This document shows positions 7,091 through 13,420 of a stretch of 52,751 bases of DNA, one piece after another. This stretch comes from a virus, in IMG/VR virus record IMGVR_UViG_3300032579_000020, positions 1 to 52,751 of that record, one strand, 5' to 3'. The position numbers and the translations under genes were made by a program. Each line of letters begins with the position of its first letter. The stretch's first letter is position 1. The notes under the pieces are model-generated. The model saw nothing but the letters and a program-made list of their open reading frames with translations, was not told where the DNA came from and ran no database searches.

Positions 7091-8215
7091 TGCGGTAGCG
7101 GGAAAATAAGATGCTATAAAAGGCACCAAGTACCGCAGAAGCGGGGGCGCTATAAACCCCCGCACTCTTAGGCGGGCTTCACGATGCAGGCAACCAATTT
7201 AAGGTGGCGAACGGCGGGCGAGAGCCCTTAAACCTTCAACCGTGCTAAACTTTTAAGCCTGCAATCTATTTGGGAACTAATAAGTTCCGCTAGGCAATCA
7301 ATTTGGTGATACGGTGTGCACCGTGGAATGTACGACATTATGAATCGTTAGAGCGAAAGTAAAGGAGAGTACTCGGCAAGGTCAGGAGTGACGCTGGTGG
7401 CGGGGAAATTCCACTCTGTAAATACGAGCGCGATAGGTGCGGGCGTAGCCCAACGTGGGAATCACCACAAAGACTATCGGTTACAGATAAATCGCGGCAG
7501 GGGCGTTGCTCCGTAAACTGCGAAAAGAATGACGCTAACGGTTTGTTACTTAAATTCTGATAAGGCGTTCTCTAAGCAGAGACATGGCACCAGACAAGGG
7601 CATGACAGGGCGTGAATCCTGTACGTGGGTGAATCAACACCCTATAGTTTTTCTAGACTATACTCGGCAAGGGAAACCAAATCCCGCTTGAAGTGTTGCT
7701 TGTATGGGACTTCACTGGCAAATCCAAGGTAATGAAAGCCTTGGGGGTGTTTGCTTGGGATGCTGAGTATACCGCGAAAGCCGCGTGGAATGGTGGGAAC
7801 AAGTCAAACCTCCAAACCGCTGCCGATTGAGAAACTACCCCGATATTCCTAGTGGCTCCGAGCGTCACAGGCCACATGAGTTGATGGCGACTAGGACAGA
7901 CTGGCTAGAAACCTACCAGACAAACATTCTAAGGGGTATGGAGGACTATACCCTAATGAACAGCATAAGCCTAAAGACGGGCATTAACAGGGCTGGGTTA
8001 TTGTATGCCGCACAAAAGCCATCTGAATGAGATGGAATAGTAATGCGGATTTAGCTTGGCGCTTGCGAAACTCGAAGTTACTAAGAAGATGAAATAAGCG
8101 GCCATGAGACGTGAAAACCGTCAGCTATAATGGGCGGAAGCGCACCTACGGGAGCATGGGTCCGTACAACCAATGCGTGTTATACGACAGTTGCTAATAG
8201 TTGAAACAACACCAA
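7091..8215 (+). ncRNA. Large structured non-coding RNA candidate B (about 1.1 kb)
   Basis: There is no convincing gene for 1.1 kb, but there are many exact helices: TGCGGTA 7091-7097 with 7131-7137; GCGGGGG 7141-7147 with 7157-7163; TGCAGGC 7185-7191 with 7257-7263, enclosing AAGGT 7201-7205 with 7232-7236 and a GAGA tetraloop on GGGC 7216-7219; GGAACT 7273-7278 with 7283-7288; CGATAG 7431-7436 with 7474-7479; an 11-pair helix 7659-7669 with 7761-7771 (one G-U), enclosing CCAAGG 7724-7729 with 7739-7744; GGGTAT 7934-7939 with 7948-7953; CCATCT 8019-8024 with 8030-8035, inside CCGCA 8008-8012 with 8044-8048. Short motifs recur (GGCAAYCNATTT three times, TACTCGGCAAGG twice). One RNA or two adjacent ones is unclear. 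Two ORFs of 74 and 81 codons overlap it but lack ribosome sites. Confidence 0.6.
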
Positions 8216-8232
8216 CTCGACAGGAGAACAAC

Positions 8233-8331
8233 ATGAAAATCGAGTGGCTAATCTACGCGCTGTTCTGTATTGGAATGGCGTTTCTTGCATTCGCCGCAGT
8301 TGCATGGCTGGAGACGCTATGGGTACGATAA
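8233..8331 (+). CDS. Single-pass membrane peptide, 32 aa
   Basis: The start follows CAGGAGAACAAC, a strong ribosome site. The peptide is MKIEWLIYAL, then a continuous hydrophobic segment, ending LETLWVR. One membrane helix fills nearly the whole product. It overlaps the next gene by 13 bases. It is one of several such micro-proteins in this arm; function is unknown. Confidence 0.6.
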   Translation: MKIEWLIYALFCIGMAFLAFAAVAWLETLWVR

Positions 8332-8489
8332 ATAAAGAAGAAAGCGAGGTAATCAACAGGGCGCTAAACTCGGCGCTAGAATTGGCGAAGGAAGGCAAAC
8401 AGGTTAGGCTTTATGTTGATTGGCGCGACGCCGCTCCTGAAAGCAGCCGCACGTGGATGCGACCATTTATACAATTCGAGGCAAAATGA
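8319..8489 (+). CDS. Hypothetical protein, 56 aa
   Basis: Starts MGTINKEESEVINRAL and has a helical first half followed by a strand (QVRLYVDWRD) and a short tail. It is linked to both neighbours: it starts inside the membrane peptide gene, and its TGA overlaps the next ATG as ATGA. No family is recognised. Overlap coupling is the main support. Confidence 0.6.
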   Translation: MGTINKEESEVINRALNSALELAKEGKQVRLYVDWRDAAPESSRTWMRPFIQFEAK

Positions 8490-8683
8490 TAGCGCATAAG
8501 CAGTTCGCCATCGTCCAGTTCAAGAAGAACGGCGAAGGCGTTTGGGTCCACAACGAAGTGATTGCCCGCGGGTTGCTTCGCTACTGCGATGCAGTCGCAT
8601 TGAAGCGCAACTTTGCCAAGACCGAGTTTGGCAAGAACGCTAAACTCCGCATCAAGGCCAACGTGTCCGCTTGGGTGCGGTAA
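8486..8683 (+). CDS. Hypothetical protein, 65 aa
   Basis: Starts MIAHKQFAIVQFKKNG at the ATGA overlap. It is basic (many K and R) with an alternating beta-like N-terminus and a helix around VIARGLLRYC. An earlier in-frame ATG at 8453 would deeply overlap the upstream gene and has no ribosome site. It ends the small operon; a terminator follows. Function is unknown. Confidence 0.65.
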   Translation: MIAHKQFAIVQFKKNGEGVWVHNEVIARGLLRYCDAVALKRNFAKTEFGKNAKLRIKANVSAWVR

Positions 8684-8740
8684 CAATCTTTCAACGTGCC
8701 GCCGTGATGTCTGGAAGCTGGAGAACATTAACTCCACGCC

Positions 8741-8764
8741 AGCCGTTACGGCGGCTTTTTATTT
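8741..8764 (+). terminator. Intrinsic terminator after the 8.2-8.7 kb mini-operon
   Basis: AGCCG (8741-8745) pairs with CGGCT (8752-8756), and the stem runs into TTTTTATTT. The stem is short (5 bp) but GC-rich and sits between genes. Confidence 0.6.
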
Positions 8765-8788
8765 GGTGAAGCGAGCGTAGGTTTAGCC

Positions 8789-9523
8789 ATGAAAAATAAA
8801 ATTGCATATCATTTCGTAGGTGATAAACTCAGAGACGGACGGCCGGTTCCAAAGGACGGTGAATGGCTGGAACACTTTGGGCGTATTGAAATATGTACGT
8901 CTGGTCTTCACGCATCATTCGACGCTTTCGATGCGCTTCAATACGCGCCGGGTAATACTCTTTGCATTGTCGAGGTTGATTGTATCTGCGACACGAGCGC
9001 GGATAAGTTTGTGTGCCGCAAACGCAAGATTGTAAAGCGAGTAAATTCCGAAGAACTACTCAGGAAGTTCGCAATGGACCGCGCCCTTTCTGTGATTGAT
9101 AAGTGGGATGCGCCACCTATTGTCGTGGAGTATTTAAAGACAGGAAATGAGTCGCTGCGGGCCGCAGCTTGGGCCGCAGCTAGGGGCGCAGCTAGGGACG
9201 CAGCTAGGGCCGCAGCTTGGGCCGCAGCTAGGGGCGCAGCTAGGGACGCAGCTTGGTCCGCAGCTTGGGACGCAGCTAGGGCCGCAGCTTGGGCCGCAGC
9301 TTGGTCCGCAGCTTGGGACGCAGCTAGGGCCGCAGCTTGGGCCGCAGCTAGGGACGCAGCTTGGGCCGCAGCTAGGGGCGCAGCTAGGGACGCAGCTAGG
9401 GCCGCAGCTTGGGCCGCAGCTAGGGACGCAGATAGGGCCGCAGCTTGGTCCGCAGCTTGGGACGCAGCTAGAAAAGTATTTAACGAGATGGTTAAAAAGG
9501 CGTTCGATAAAATATCTTATTGA
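8789..9523 (+). CDS. DUF7666-like protein with 26 Ala-rich tetrapeptide repeats
   Basis: The first 100 residues (AYHFVGDKLRDGRPVPKDGEW, then LHASFDAFDALQYAPG and CIVEVDC) form a compact domain resembling the DUF7666 family of phage proteins. Residues about 125-228 are 26 tandem tetrapeptides of the form [A/G/D/S]-A-A-[W/R] (one is DADR), then a basic tail. The repeat should form a long regular helix with Trp and Arg spaced every four residues, which suits binding to nucleic acid or membrane. Function is unknown. The DNA repeat leaves other frames open too; the N-terminal domain identifies this frame as the real one. Confidence 0.82.
   Translation: MKNKIAYHFVGDKLRDGRPVPKDGEWLEHFGRIEICTSGLHASFDAFDALQYAPGNTLCIVEVDCICDTSADKFVCRKRKIVKRVNSEELLRKFAMDRALSVIDKWDAPPIVVEYLKTGNESLRAAAWAAARGAARDAARAAAWAAARGAARDAAWSAAWDAARAAAWAAAWSAAWDAARAAAWAAARDAAWAAARGAARDAARAAAWAAARDADRAAAWSAAWDAARKVFNEMVKKAFDKISY
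9161..9472 (+). repeat. Tandem 12-bp repeat, 26 copies
   Basis: The unit is NNC-GCA-GCT-[T/A]GG, with small variation in the first codon and the last. It is in frame with the Ala-rich protein. Its multiple-of-three length keeps several alternative frames open, which produces long spurious ORFs on both strands. Copy number may vary between relatives through slippage. Confidence 0.95.
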
Positions 9524-9526
9524 TTT

Positions 9527-9636
9527 GGCGACGTATCCAATGTTCAGCGCAAGACAACGCGTACTTGCAATGGTCTGCGGATATGCACGGAGTAGCGTTG
9601 TGCACAACGTGTGTAGGTTCGAATCCTGCCGTCGCC
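9527..9636 (+). tRNA. Atypical tRNA-like element 1 (110 nt)
   Basis: GGCGACG (9527-9533) pairs perfectly with CGTCGCC (9630-9636). Directly before the latter is a good T arm, GTAGG-TTCGAAT-CCTGC. The interior is far too long for a normal tRNA. It can fold as TATCC/GGATA enclosing GCAAG/CTTGC, plus a hairpin CGTTG-TGCA-CAACG. No standard seven-base anticodon loop is placed with confidence; a GCA (Cys) or TGC (Ala) triplet can be drawn. It begins three bases after the preceding stop codon. It could be a tRNA pseudogene, an enlarged tRNA or a tRNA-like part of a longer RNA. Confidence 0.4.
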
Positions 9637-9643
9637 CTCAACT

Positions 9644-9755
9644 TGGTGATAACGTGGCCGAAGTAAAGGCAAGGGCGGAAGCCCTGTATGCAGCCTACCA
9701 TGGAAAAGCGTATTACGACTGCATTGCACACCTTACCGTGTAGCCGTTATCACCA
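9644..9755 (+). ncRNA. Structured element closed by an 11-bp perfect stem
   Basis: TGGTGATAACG (9644-9654) is the exact reverse complement of 9745-9755. Inside is a GGGC-GGAA-GCCC hairpin and no other obvious feature. A 29-codon ORF with a GTG start lies wholly inside (9654-9743) but has a weak ribosome site. The element starts eight bases after the tRNA-like element, so both may be processed from one transcript. It could be a small RNA or a leader structure for the zinc-ribbon genes downstream. Confidence 0.5.
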
Positions 9756-9796
9756 CCCTTTTGCAGTCCAACAACAAACCCCAAGGGATGAAGAAA

Positions 9797-10015
9797 ATGA
9801 GTGCTCGTCGTCATGTTCTCTGCCGTAAGTGCGTGAATCCGTTCTCCACGCACAGCTCCAAGCGCCGTGAATGCTACAAGTGCGTTCCTGAGGCTGGTAT
9901 GCCGGTTCCGTATCTTCCGAAGGCGAAAGCACAGGCTTTCAGCGTCTCGGAAGCCTCGCACATCGTCGTCTCGAACCTGGCGGATAGCCGCCTTGTGAAG
10001 GCGGTGTTCTCGTGA
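9797..10015 (+). CDS. Zinc-ribbon protein, 72 aa
   Basis: Starts MSARRHVLCRKC; CRKC and CYKC, about 19 residues apart, form a four-Cys zinc site. The C-terminal half is basic and Ala-rich. I chose ATG 9797 because AAGGG lies nine bases before it; another ATG at 9788 is too close to that site. Its stop overlaps the next GTG start. Likely a small nucleic-acid-binding protein; the target is unknown. Confidence 0.65.
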   Translation: MSARRHVLCRKCVNPFSTHSSKRRECYKCVPEAGMPVPYLPKAKAQAFSVSEASHIVVSNLADSRLVKAVFS

Positions 10016-10332
10016 AGCAATATTGCAGCGCGTGCCACAACATCACCGTCCACAACCAGCGCAAGAAGAAGGATTTGCTGGTGTGCACGAAGTGCGGAGA
10101 AGGTGCCGGTGCCCGCAAGAAAGCGCTGCAAGGCTTCTACAAGCGTATGTTCGGGCCGCATCTCCGCGTGTCCATCAAGATGATCGAGAAGGACGGCACT
10201 AAGCGGCAGACGTTCTTCATCCGCAACGGAAGCAGCGTCATCGTGACGTACAACGCTGGCAAGGACTGGATGCGTGCTTCGCATTCGTTTGATACGGTGG
10301 CCGCTGCCGCTGACTTCTGCAATCGCGGCTAA
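10012..10332 (+). CDS. Zinc-ribbon protein, 106 aa
   Basis: Starts with GTG at the GTGA overlap. N-terminal CSAC and CTKC pairs form a zinc ribbon (about residues 5-27), followed by a basic helix and a beta-rich C-terminal half ending FCNRG. The arrangement of ribbon plus a small domain is common in phage DNA- or RNA-binding proteins, but I recognise no named family. Structured RNA C follows it directly. Confidence 0.7.
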   Translation: MKQYCSACHNITVHNQRKKKDLLVCTKCGEGAGARKKALQGFYKRMFGPHLRVSIKMIEKDGTKRQTFFIRNGSSVIVTYNAGKDWMRASHSFDTVAAAADFCNRG

Positions 10333-10344
10333 TCTGCGTCAAGG

Positions 10345-10883
10345 GGTTCGGAGTTCGTTCGGGAGTGTATGGTGCTTGCACGTTGCAACATATTAAAAGG
10401 AACGTAGCTGACTGGCGGGAAAGACCGCCTCCATTTGCAATGGCAAAACAACCGTGGGCCAGCGAAGGAGAGTGACTGCTGGCATCTTGCCGCGCACTTG
10501 TTTATCAAGTGGCTGATGAGGCGAAAGCCGAAATGCTAAAGCATACCGTGGAGTCGCCCAAGCGCGGGAATAACTGGCGACCTTCACTCTCTGACACGCC
10601 GGAAAGACGGCGACTATTTTGGCCTATACATTACGGGTAAGCAGAAGTACCCGCATCTAAGCTCCTTTATCGGAGTTTACGGCGGTAGGTAAGCTCTAGC
10701 GTGTATGGGAAGTGAGTGATTGTCTCTGTGTACTAAGTGCCGACACATGCAGTCGTCTGCGGATGATGAGATGTGAACGCCTTAAAACGCAGTCAGTCAC
10801 AAACGTAATCAGCTCTGCGTATTCGCAGATGCGTAGTACTGGACAGTCTGCGCCTCCTGTATAAAGAGGCGCTTGTTTTGTTT
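10345..10883 (+). ncRNA. Large structured non-coding RNA candidate C with its own terminator
   Basis: About 540 nt without a gene but rich in exact stems: GGCGG-GAAAGA-CCGCC (10414-10429); GCCAGC 10458-10463 with 10478-10483; CACTTG 10495-10500 with 10506-10511; a GGC-GAAA-GCC hairpin near 10520; GTCGCC 10553-10558 with 10576-10581; CGCCG-GAAAGA-CGGCG (10597-10612); CGGGTA 10634-10639 with 10648-10653; and TCTGCG-TATT-CGCAGA (10814-10829). Bases 10468-10475 (GAGAGTGA), in the loop of the GCCAGC hairpin, are exactly complementary to 10584-10591, an 8-bp pseudoknot. A canonical terminator closes the unit. Size and a phage location near tRNA-like genes resemble ROOL-type RNAs; this needs a covariance search. 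Confidence 0.65.
10850..10883 (+). terminator. Intrinsic terminator at the 3' end of RNA C
   Basis: GCGCCTC (10850-10856) pairs perfectly with GAGGCGC (10866-10872), followed by TTGTTTTGTTT. The next gene's ribosome site begins five bases later. Confidence 0.8.
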
Positions 10884-10897
10884 GCACAGGAGAAACT

Positions 10898-11167
10898 ATG
10901 GATAAAGACTCACTCGCTCCAATTCTAGGCGCGATGCTTGTGTTCGCCGCCATTGGAGCGTCTATCGTAGCTGGTCAGCGCGACGAGTTGAAAAAGGAAT
11001 GTGATGCTTGGAGGGATAAATATAACCAAGCCGCTCAAACCAACGCGAGCATCCAGCGCGTCCTTCGCTTCTCTGCGCTGCAATGCCCTGAGTTTGCAGA
11101 GTTCATGGTTCGGTGCAACATGAACCAAGACAAAACAAAGCTGGCAATTATAAGGAGTCGGAAATGA
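10898..11167 (+). CDS. Membrane-anchored protein, 89 aa
   Basis: Ribosome site CAGGAGAAACT precedes the ATG. Residues 6-26 are hydrophobic (LAPILGAMLVFAAIGASIVAG), then a charged helical segment, giving an N-terminal membrane anchor with the rest in the cytoplasm or periplasm. Four Cys are scattered. The TGA overlaps the next ATG. Function is unknown; the layout resembles small phage lysis or superinfection proteins, but that is weak. Confidence 0.7.
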   Translation: MDKDSLAPILGAMLVFAAIGASIVAGQRDELKKECDAWRDKYNQAAQTNASIQRVLRFSALQCPEFAEFMVRCNMNQDKTKLAIIRSRK

Positions 11168-11391
11168 AAGACTTCTCCTGCCGCAAGAAGCGCGAAAACT
11201 TCGACGGACGCCACCTAGGAGCTAAGGCGGCAGTCTTCCACAACGCCTGCGTGCGCTTCTGGAAGAAACGCGGGATGGAGATGCCACCTGTTCCTCAGAC
11301 TCCAGACTTAGTTGCAGACCTGTTCACTTGGGCTGCTCATATGGAGGCGGGCGACAGGAACAACGGCTTCCAAGACGCGGTGATGCTGTGA
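11164..11391 (+). CDS. Hypothetical protein, 75 aa
   Basis: Starts MKDFSCRKKRENFDGR with AAGGAG eight bases upstream. It has a basic N-terminus and amphipathic helices (AAVFHNACVRFWKKRG, LFTWAAHMEAG). It joins both neighbours by four-base overlaps. No known family is seen. Confidence 0.65.
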   Translation: MKDFSCRKKRENFDGRHLGAKAAVFHNACVRFWKKRGMEMPPVPQTPDLVADLFTWAAHMEAGDRNNGFQDAVML

Positions 11392-11603
11392 AACACTTGA
11401 TTAAGTATCAAGCGACACAAGTCCGCTGCTCTTGCCACATCGGCGGGACAACCGAGAAGACGCGCTTCACGCTTACCGTCTGCGGAGAGCTTATCTGCCC
11501 GCAACACGAAGGCGAGAAGCTGGCAGATAAAGGGAAGCTTAACGCCGATTGTCCTGAGTGTCTGAAACTGGCGAAGGAGCATTCATGCTGCAAGAAACAT
11601 TGA
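11388..11603 (+). CDS. Cys/His-rich small protein, 71 aa
   Basis: GTG start at a GTGA overlap. Cysteines occur as CSCH, VCGELICPQH, CPEC and CC, enough for one or two zinc sites. The pattern resembles a treble-clef or ribbon but not a named family. The next gene starts inside its last codons. Confidence 0.6.
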   Translation: MKHLIKYQATQVRCSCHIGGTTEKTRFTLTVCGELICPQHEGEKLADKGKLNADCPECLKLAKEHSCCKKH

Positions 11604-11695
11604 GGTTGCTGTTCTGCGGATTTATTTGCGGACTCGGCGGGCTTGCAGCGTGCGCTTTCGCGTATTGGCTGGTATATGGAAGGATTAAGAAATGA
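11585..11695 (+). CDS. Single-pass membrane peptide, 36 aa
   Basis: MLQETLRLLFCG, then a Gly/Ala/Cys-rich hydrophobic helix, ending VYGRIKK. The positive end suggests the C-terminus faces the cytoplasm. AAGGAG lies just upstream, within the preceding gene. It overlaps both neighbours. Confidence 0.55.
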   Translation: MLQETLRLLFCGFICGLGGLAACAFAYWLVYGRIKK

Positions 11696-11868
11696 AGAAG
11701 TCGTGCTACAACTGCAAAAACCAGGAGTGTGCGTTTATCGGAAGGGGGCCGCTTCGGTGTAAGGATTGGAAAAACCCAAAGTGCAAGGGCTGCTCAGGCG
11801 GCGAAGGCAACTTCTGCCCTGACTGCCTGAGCAAGTCGAGCGTTAAGGCGGTTTCGACGCTCAAATGA
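11692..11868 (+). CDS. Cys-rich zinc-binding protein, 58 aa
   Basis: Starts MKKSCYNCKN and carries CYNC, a lone C, RCKDW, CKGC and CPDC, giving nine cysteines in 58 residues. This suggests two zinc sites. It is held between ATGA overlaps in the micro-gene operon. Function is unknown. Confidence 0.6.
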   Translation: MKKSCYNCKNQECAFIGRGPLRCKDWKNPKCKGCSGGEGNFCPDCLSKSSVKAVSTLK

Positions 11869-12173
11869 TGAAGCAACTGCTAGTCCGCGAAGCGCTCAAA
11901 AGCCCATGCCGCTACCGTGTCGCCGCGATTGGATTAAACCGTCGCGGCGTTGTCGTCTGTCAGGCCCACAACATGCCGAGGATGAACTATCCCGGCGGTG
12001 GGCTTCATGCAGAGATAAACCTGCTACGCAAGAACTGCAACATCTCTTCGATTCTCCTTGCTCGTGTATCGAAGACCGGGCTTCTGTGTCCAATCGAGCC
12101 GTGTAAAGCTTGCTCTAAGCTTCTTCACAAGCTTGGCATTAATGTGTACAAGCTACAACAATTTCGCCGCTAA
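11865..12173 (+). CDS. Minimal cytidine-deaminase-fold protein, 102 aa
   Basis: The zinc-dependent deaminase motifs are both present: H48-A-E50 in GGGLHAEINLL, and C75-P-I-E-P-C80-K-A-C83 (the P-C-x2-C motif). In this family H and the two Cys bind zinc, and E shuttles the proton. At 102 residues it is shorter than dCMP deaminases (about 150-180) and also lacks an obvious extra dCMP-binding insert, so the substrate (free nucleoside, nucleotide or nucleic acid) is unknown. An alternative in-frame start is the second Met. Confidence 0.8.
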   Translation: MMKQLLVREALKSPCRYRVAAIGLNRRGVVVCQAHNMPRMNYPGGGLHAEINLLRKNCNISSILLARVSKTGLLCPIEPCKACSKLLHKLGINVYKLQQFRR

Positions 12174-12262
12174 ATTAAATGGAGTCCCGCGTTCCCTTGG
12201 GTACGGACAAAACCTAATCCCACAAAACGCGGCGGCCTTTGAAACAGCCGTACTAACACTCC

Positions 12263-12333
12263 GGCCATGTGACAAAGTAGTGGCAGTGGGCAACGGAATT
12301 ATCCTGTTGGTTCGACTCCAACCTCGGCCGCCA
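12263..12333 (+). tRNA. Atypical tRNA-like element 2
   Basis: A perfect T arm (GTTGG-TTCGACT-CCAAC, 12306-12322) is followed directly by seven acceptor bases, a G and an encoded CCA (12331-12333). The best nearby 5' acceptor strand, GGCCATG (12263-12269), pairs at only five of seven positions, and the interior of 36 bases is too short for normal D and anticodon arms. A longer alternative uses GGCGGCC near 12230. Probably a degenerate or non-canonical tRNA; the anticodon is not assigned. Confidence 0.35.
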
Positions 12334-12389
12334 ATGTTTACAGAGTCATTGCTTAAAATCTGACGACACTGCGGAAAGAACGCGGCGTT

Positions 12390-12418
12390 TCTCCGTTCGT
12401 ATAAACGGAGACCATTTT
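12390..12418 (+). terminator. Hairpin, probable terminator
   Basis: TCTCCGTT (12390-12397) pairs perfectly with AACGGAGA (12404-12411), followed by CCATTTT. The U tract is short, so termination may be partial. It lies between the tRNA-like element and the next ribosome site. Confidence 0.5.
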
Positions 12419-12432
12419 ACAGGAGAAAACAA

Positions 12433-12591
12433 ATGATTCTAATGTTTCGCATTATTTTATGCGTAGTGGCTTCTATTATCGCAGTTGTCGCCTTCGTCTT
12501 AATAGGAGTGCTAACGGGAGAGTGTGCGAGAATTGATAAGAAGTTTGGCGGAAAAGATGGCGTGCTCGGTGCTATTTGGTACTGGATTTAA
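12433..12591 (+). CDS. Small membrane protein, 52 aa
   Basis: AGGAG lies eight bases upstream. The N-terminal 28 residues (MILMFRIILCVVAS onward) form one hydrophobic helix, then a short polar domain ends GAIWYWI. Function is unknown. Confidence 0.6.
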   Translation: MILMFRIILCVVASIIAVVAFVLIGVLTGECARIDKKFGGKDGVLGAIWYWI

Positions 12592-12603
12592 CTGTAGAAC
12601 ACA

Positions 12604-12672
12604 ATGACAATACTCGAATGGATGGGCGTCGCTGCAATGGCGGCGCTTCTTCGTTGGTCGGTGAAGCAATGA
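12604..12672 (+). CDS. Possible 22-aa leader peptide
   Basis: MTILEWMGVAAMAALLRWSVKQ followed by TGA, which overlaps the ATG of the next gene as ATGA. The product is amphipathic or membrane-like. No clear ribosome site is seen, so it may act only to bring ribosomes to the downstream start. Confidence 0.35.
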   Translation: MTILEWMGVAAMAALLRWSVKQ

Positions 12673-13001
12673 AGCGCATCGCCTGCTACGGCTCCCTCAA
12701 GAAAGGCTTCTGGAACCACTCGCGCTTTGGTAATATGACATTCGTCAGGAACTACACAATCAATGGCGTGCAGTTGTATCTTAGCTATGCTCCGTATCCG
12801 TTTGCCATTCAGAACGGCGGCTCCGTTGATGTGGAAATCTATGACGTTGACGAGAAGCTGTACGATATGCTGGACATGATGGAAACCGGAGCTGGCTATC
12901 ACGCAGTCACCATCGGAGACGCCGTGATTTGGGTGTACGACAATCCGCCAACCGGCTCAAAGAAGTTTGAGGGAACAAACTGGAAAGGAGAGCATCTGTG
13001 A
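12669..13001 (+). CDS. AIG2/GGCT-like (gamma-glutamylcyclotransferase fold) protein, 110 aa
   Basis: The N-terminus has ACYGSLKKGFWNHSRF, the family's Y-G-S-L loop that holds the gamma-glutamyl substrate. EIYDVDEKLYDML and GYHAVTI match later strands and helix. The catalytic Glu of the family would be expected in the segment around DMMETGAGYH. Such enzymes release gamma-glutamyl or similar amide-linked groups as cyclic products. The same fold recurs in phage amidoligase clusters, where it is thought to trim or undo amide links; here it opens such a cluster. ATG 12669 is chosen over an upstream ATG because the domain begins here. Confidence 0.72.
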   Translation: MKRIACYGSLKKGFWNHSRFGNMTFVRNYTINGVQLYLSYAPYPFAIQNGGSVDVEIYDVDEKLYDMLDMMETGAGYHAVTIGDAVIWVYDNPPTGSKKFEGTNWKGEHL

Positions 13002-13393
13002 GACTGACAAAGAAACGACTGCACCACGCGAACGACATTGTTGATTGCTGGTCTTCATACAATTATGCGCCAAGCCTTCCGTTCATATGCGCGTATGTAC
13101 AGTACGCATCCGGTGTAGAGCCGACCAACAAAGCTGCGAAGGAAATCGCGCAGAGGGTCGAGCGATATATGTGGGAGTCGAAGCAGTTTTGTGTTGAGTA
13201 TTGCAACCTCACCAAGATGAATGTGTTTTCGCTTTATGGCAGGCGTGATTGCGACCCTGTGTTCGACACGGTATCGTCGTACCCATGGACTGGCGTATCC
13301 AAGAACCGCGGTAAGTGGGGTCCACTAAGTAAAGACGACCTAGAATGCTTCAAGTACTGCCTTTTGGAGAACCGTGACAAGATTCGACGCTGA
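12998..13393 (+). CDS. Hypothetical protein with a YPWTGVSKN motif, 131 aa
   Basis: GTG start at a GTGA overlap with the AIG2-like gene. The protein is Cys-, Tyr- and Trp-rich. Its C-terminal 35 residues (YPWTGVSKN, then WGPL and DL) are clearly similar to the C-terminus of the 165-residue product at 15981-16478, so the two are paralogues or share a domain. No known family is recognised. A terminator follows. Confidence 0.7.
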   Translation: MRLTKKRLHHANDIVDCWSSYNYAPSLPFICAYVQYASGVEPTNKAAKEIAQRVERYMWESKQFCVEYCNLTKMNVFSLYGRRDCDPVFDTVSSYPWTGVSKNRGKWGPLSKDDLECFKYCLLENRDKIRR

Positions 13394-13420
13394 CGAGCCT
13401 TGGTATCTACCGGCTCTTTC

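Noticed and set aside
7141-7163. Intrinsic terminator at the GCGGGGG hairpin
   Set aside because: No T tract follows; the hairpin fits the structured RNA better.
7653-8030. ORFs of 74 (minus) and 81 (plus) codons inside structured RNA B
   Set aside because: No ribosome sites, no family features, and they cross the helices listed for RNA B.
9161-9472. CRISPR array
   Set aside because: The period is 12 bp with no spacers; it is a coding tandem repeat.
9134-9743. Long Cys/Pro/Ser- and Gly/Pro/Gln-rich ORFs on both strands over the 12-bp repeat
   Set aside because: They arise because a repeat of 12 bases cannot introduce stops in any frame; no ribosome site or domain supports them, and one runs through the tRNA-like element.
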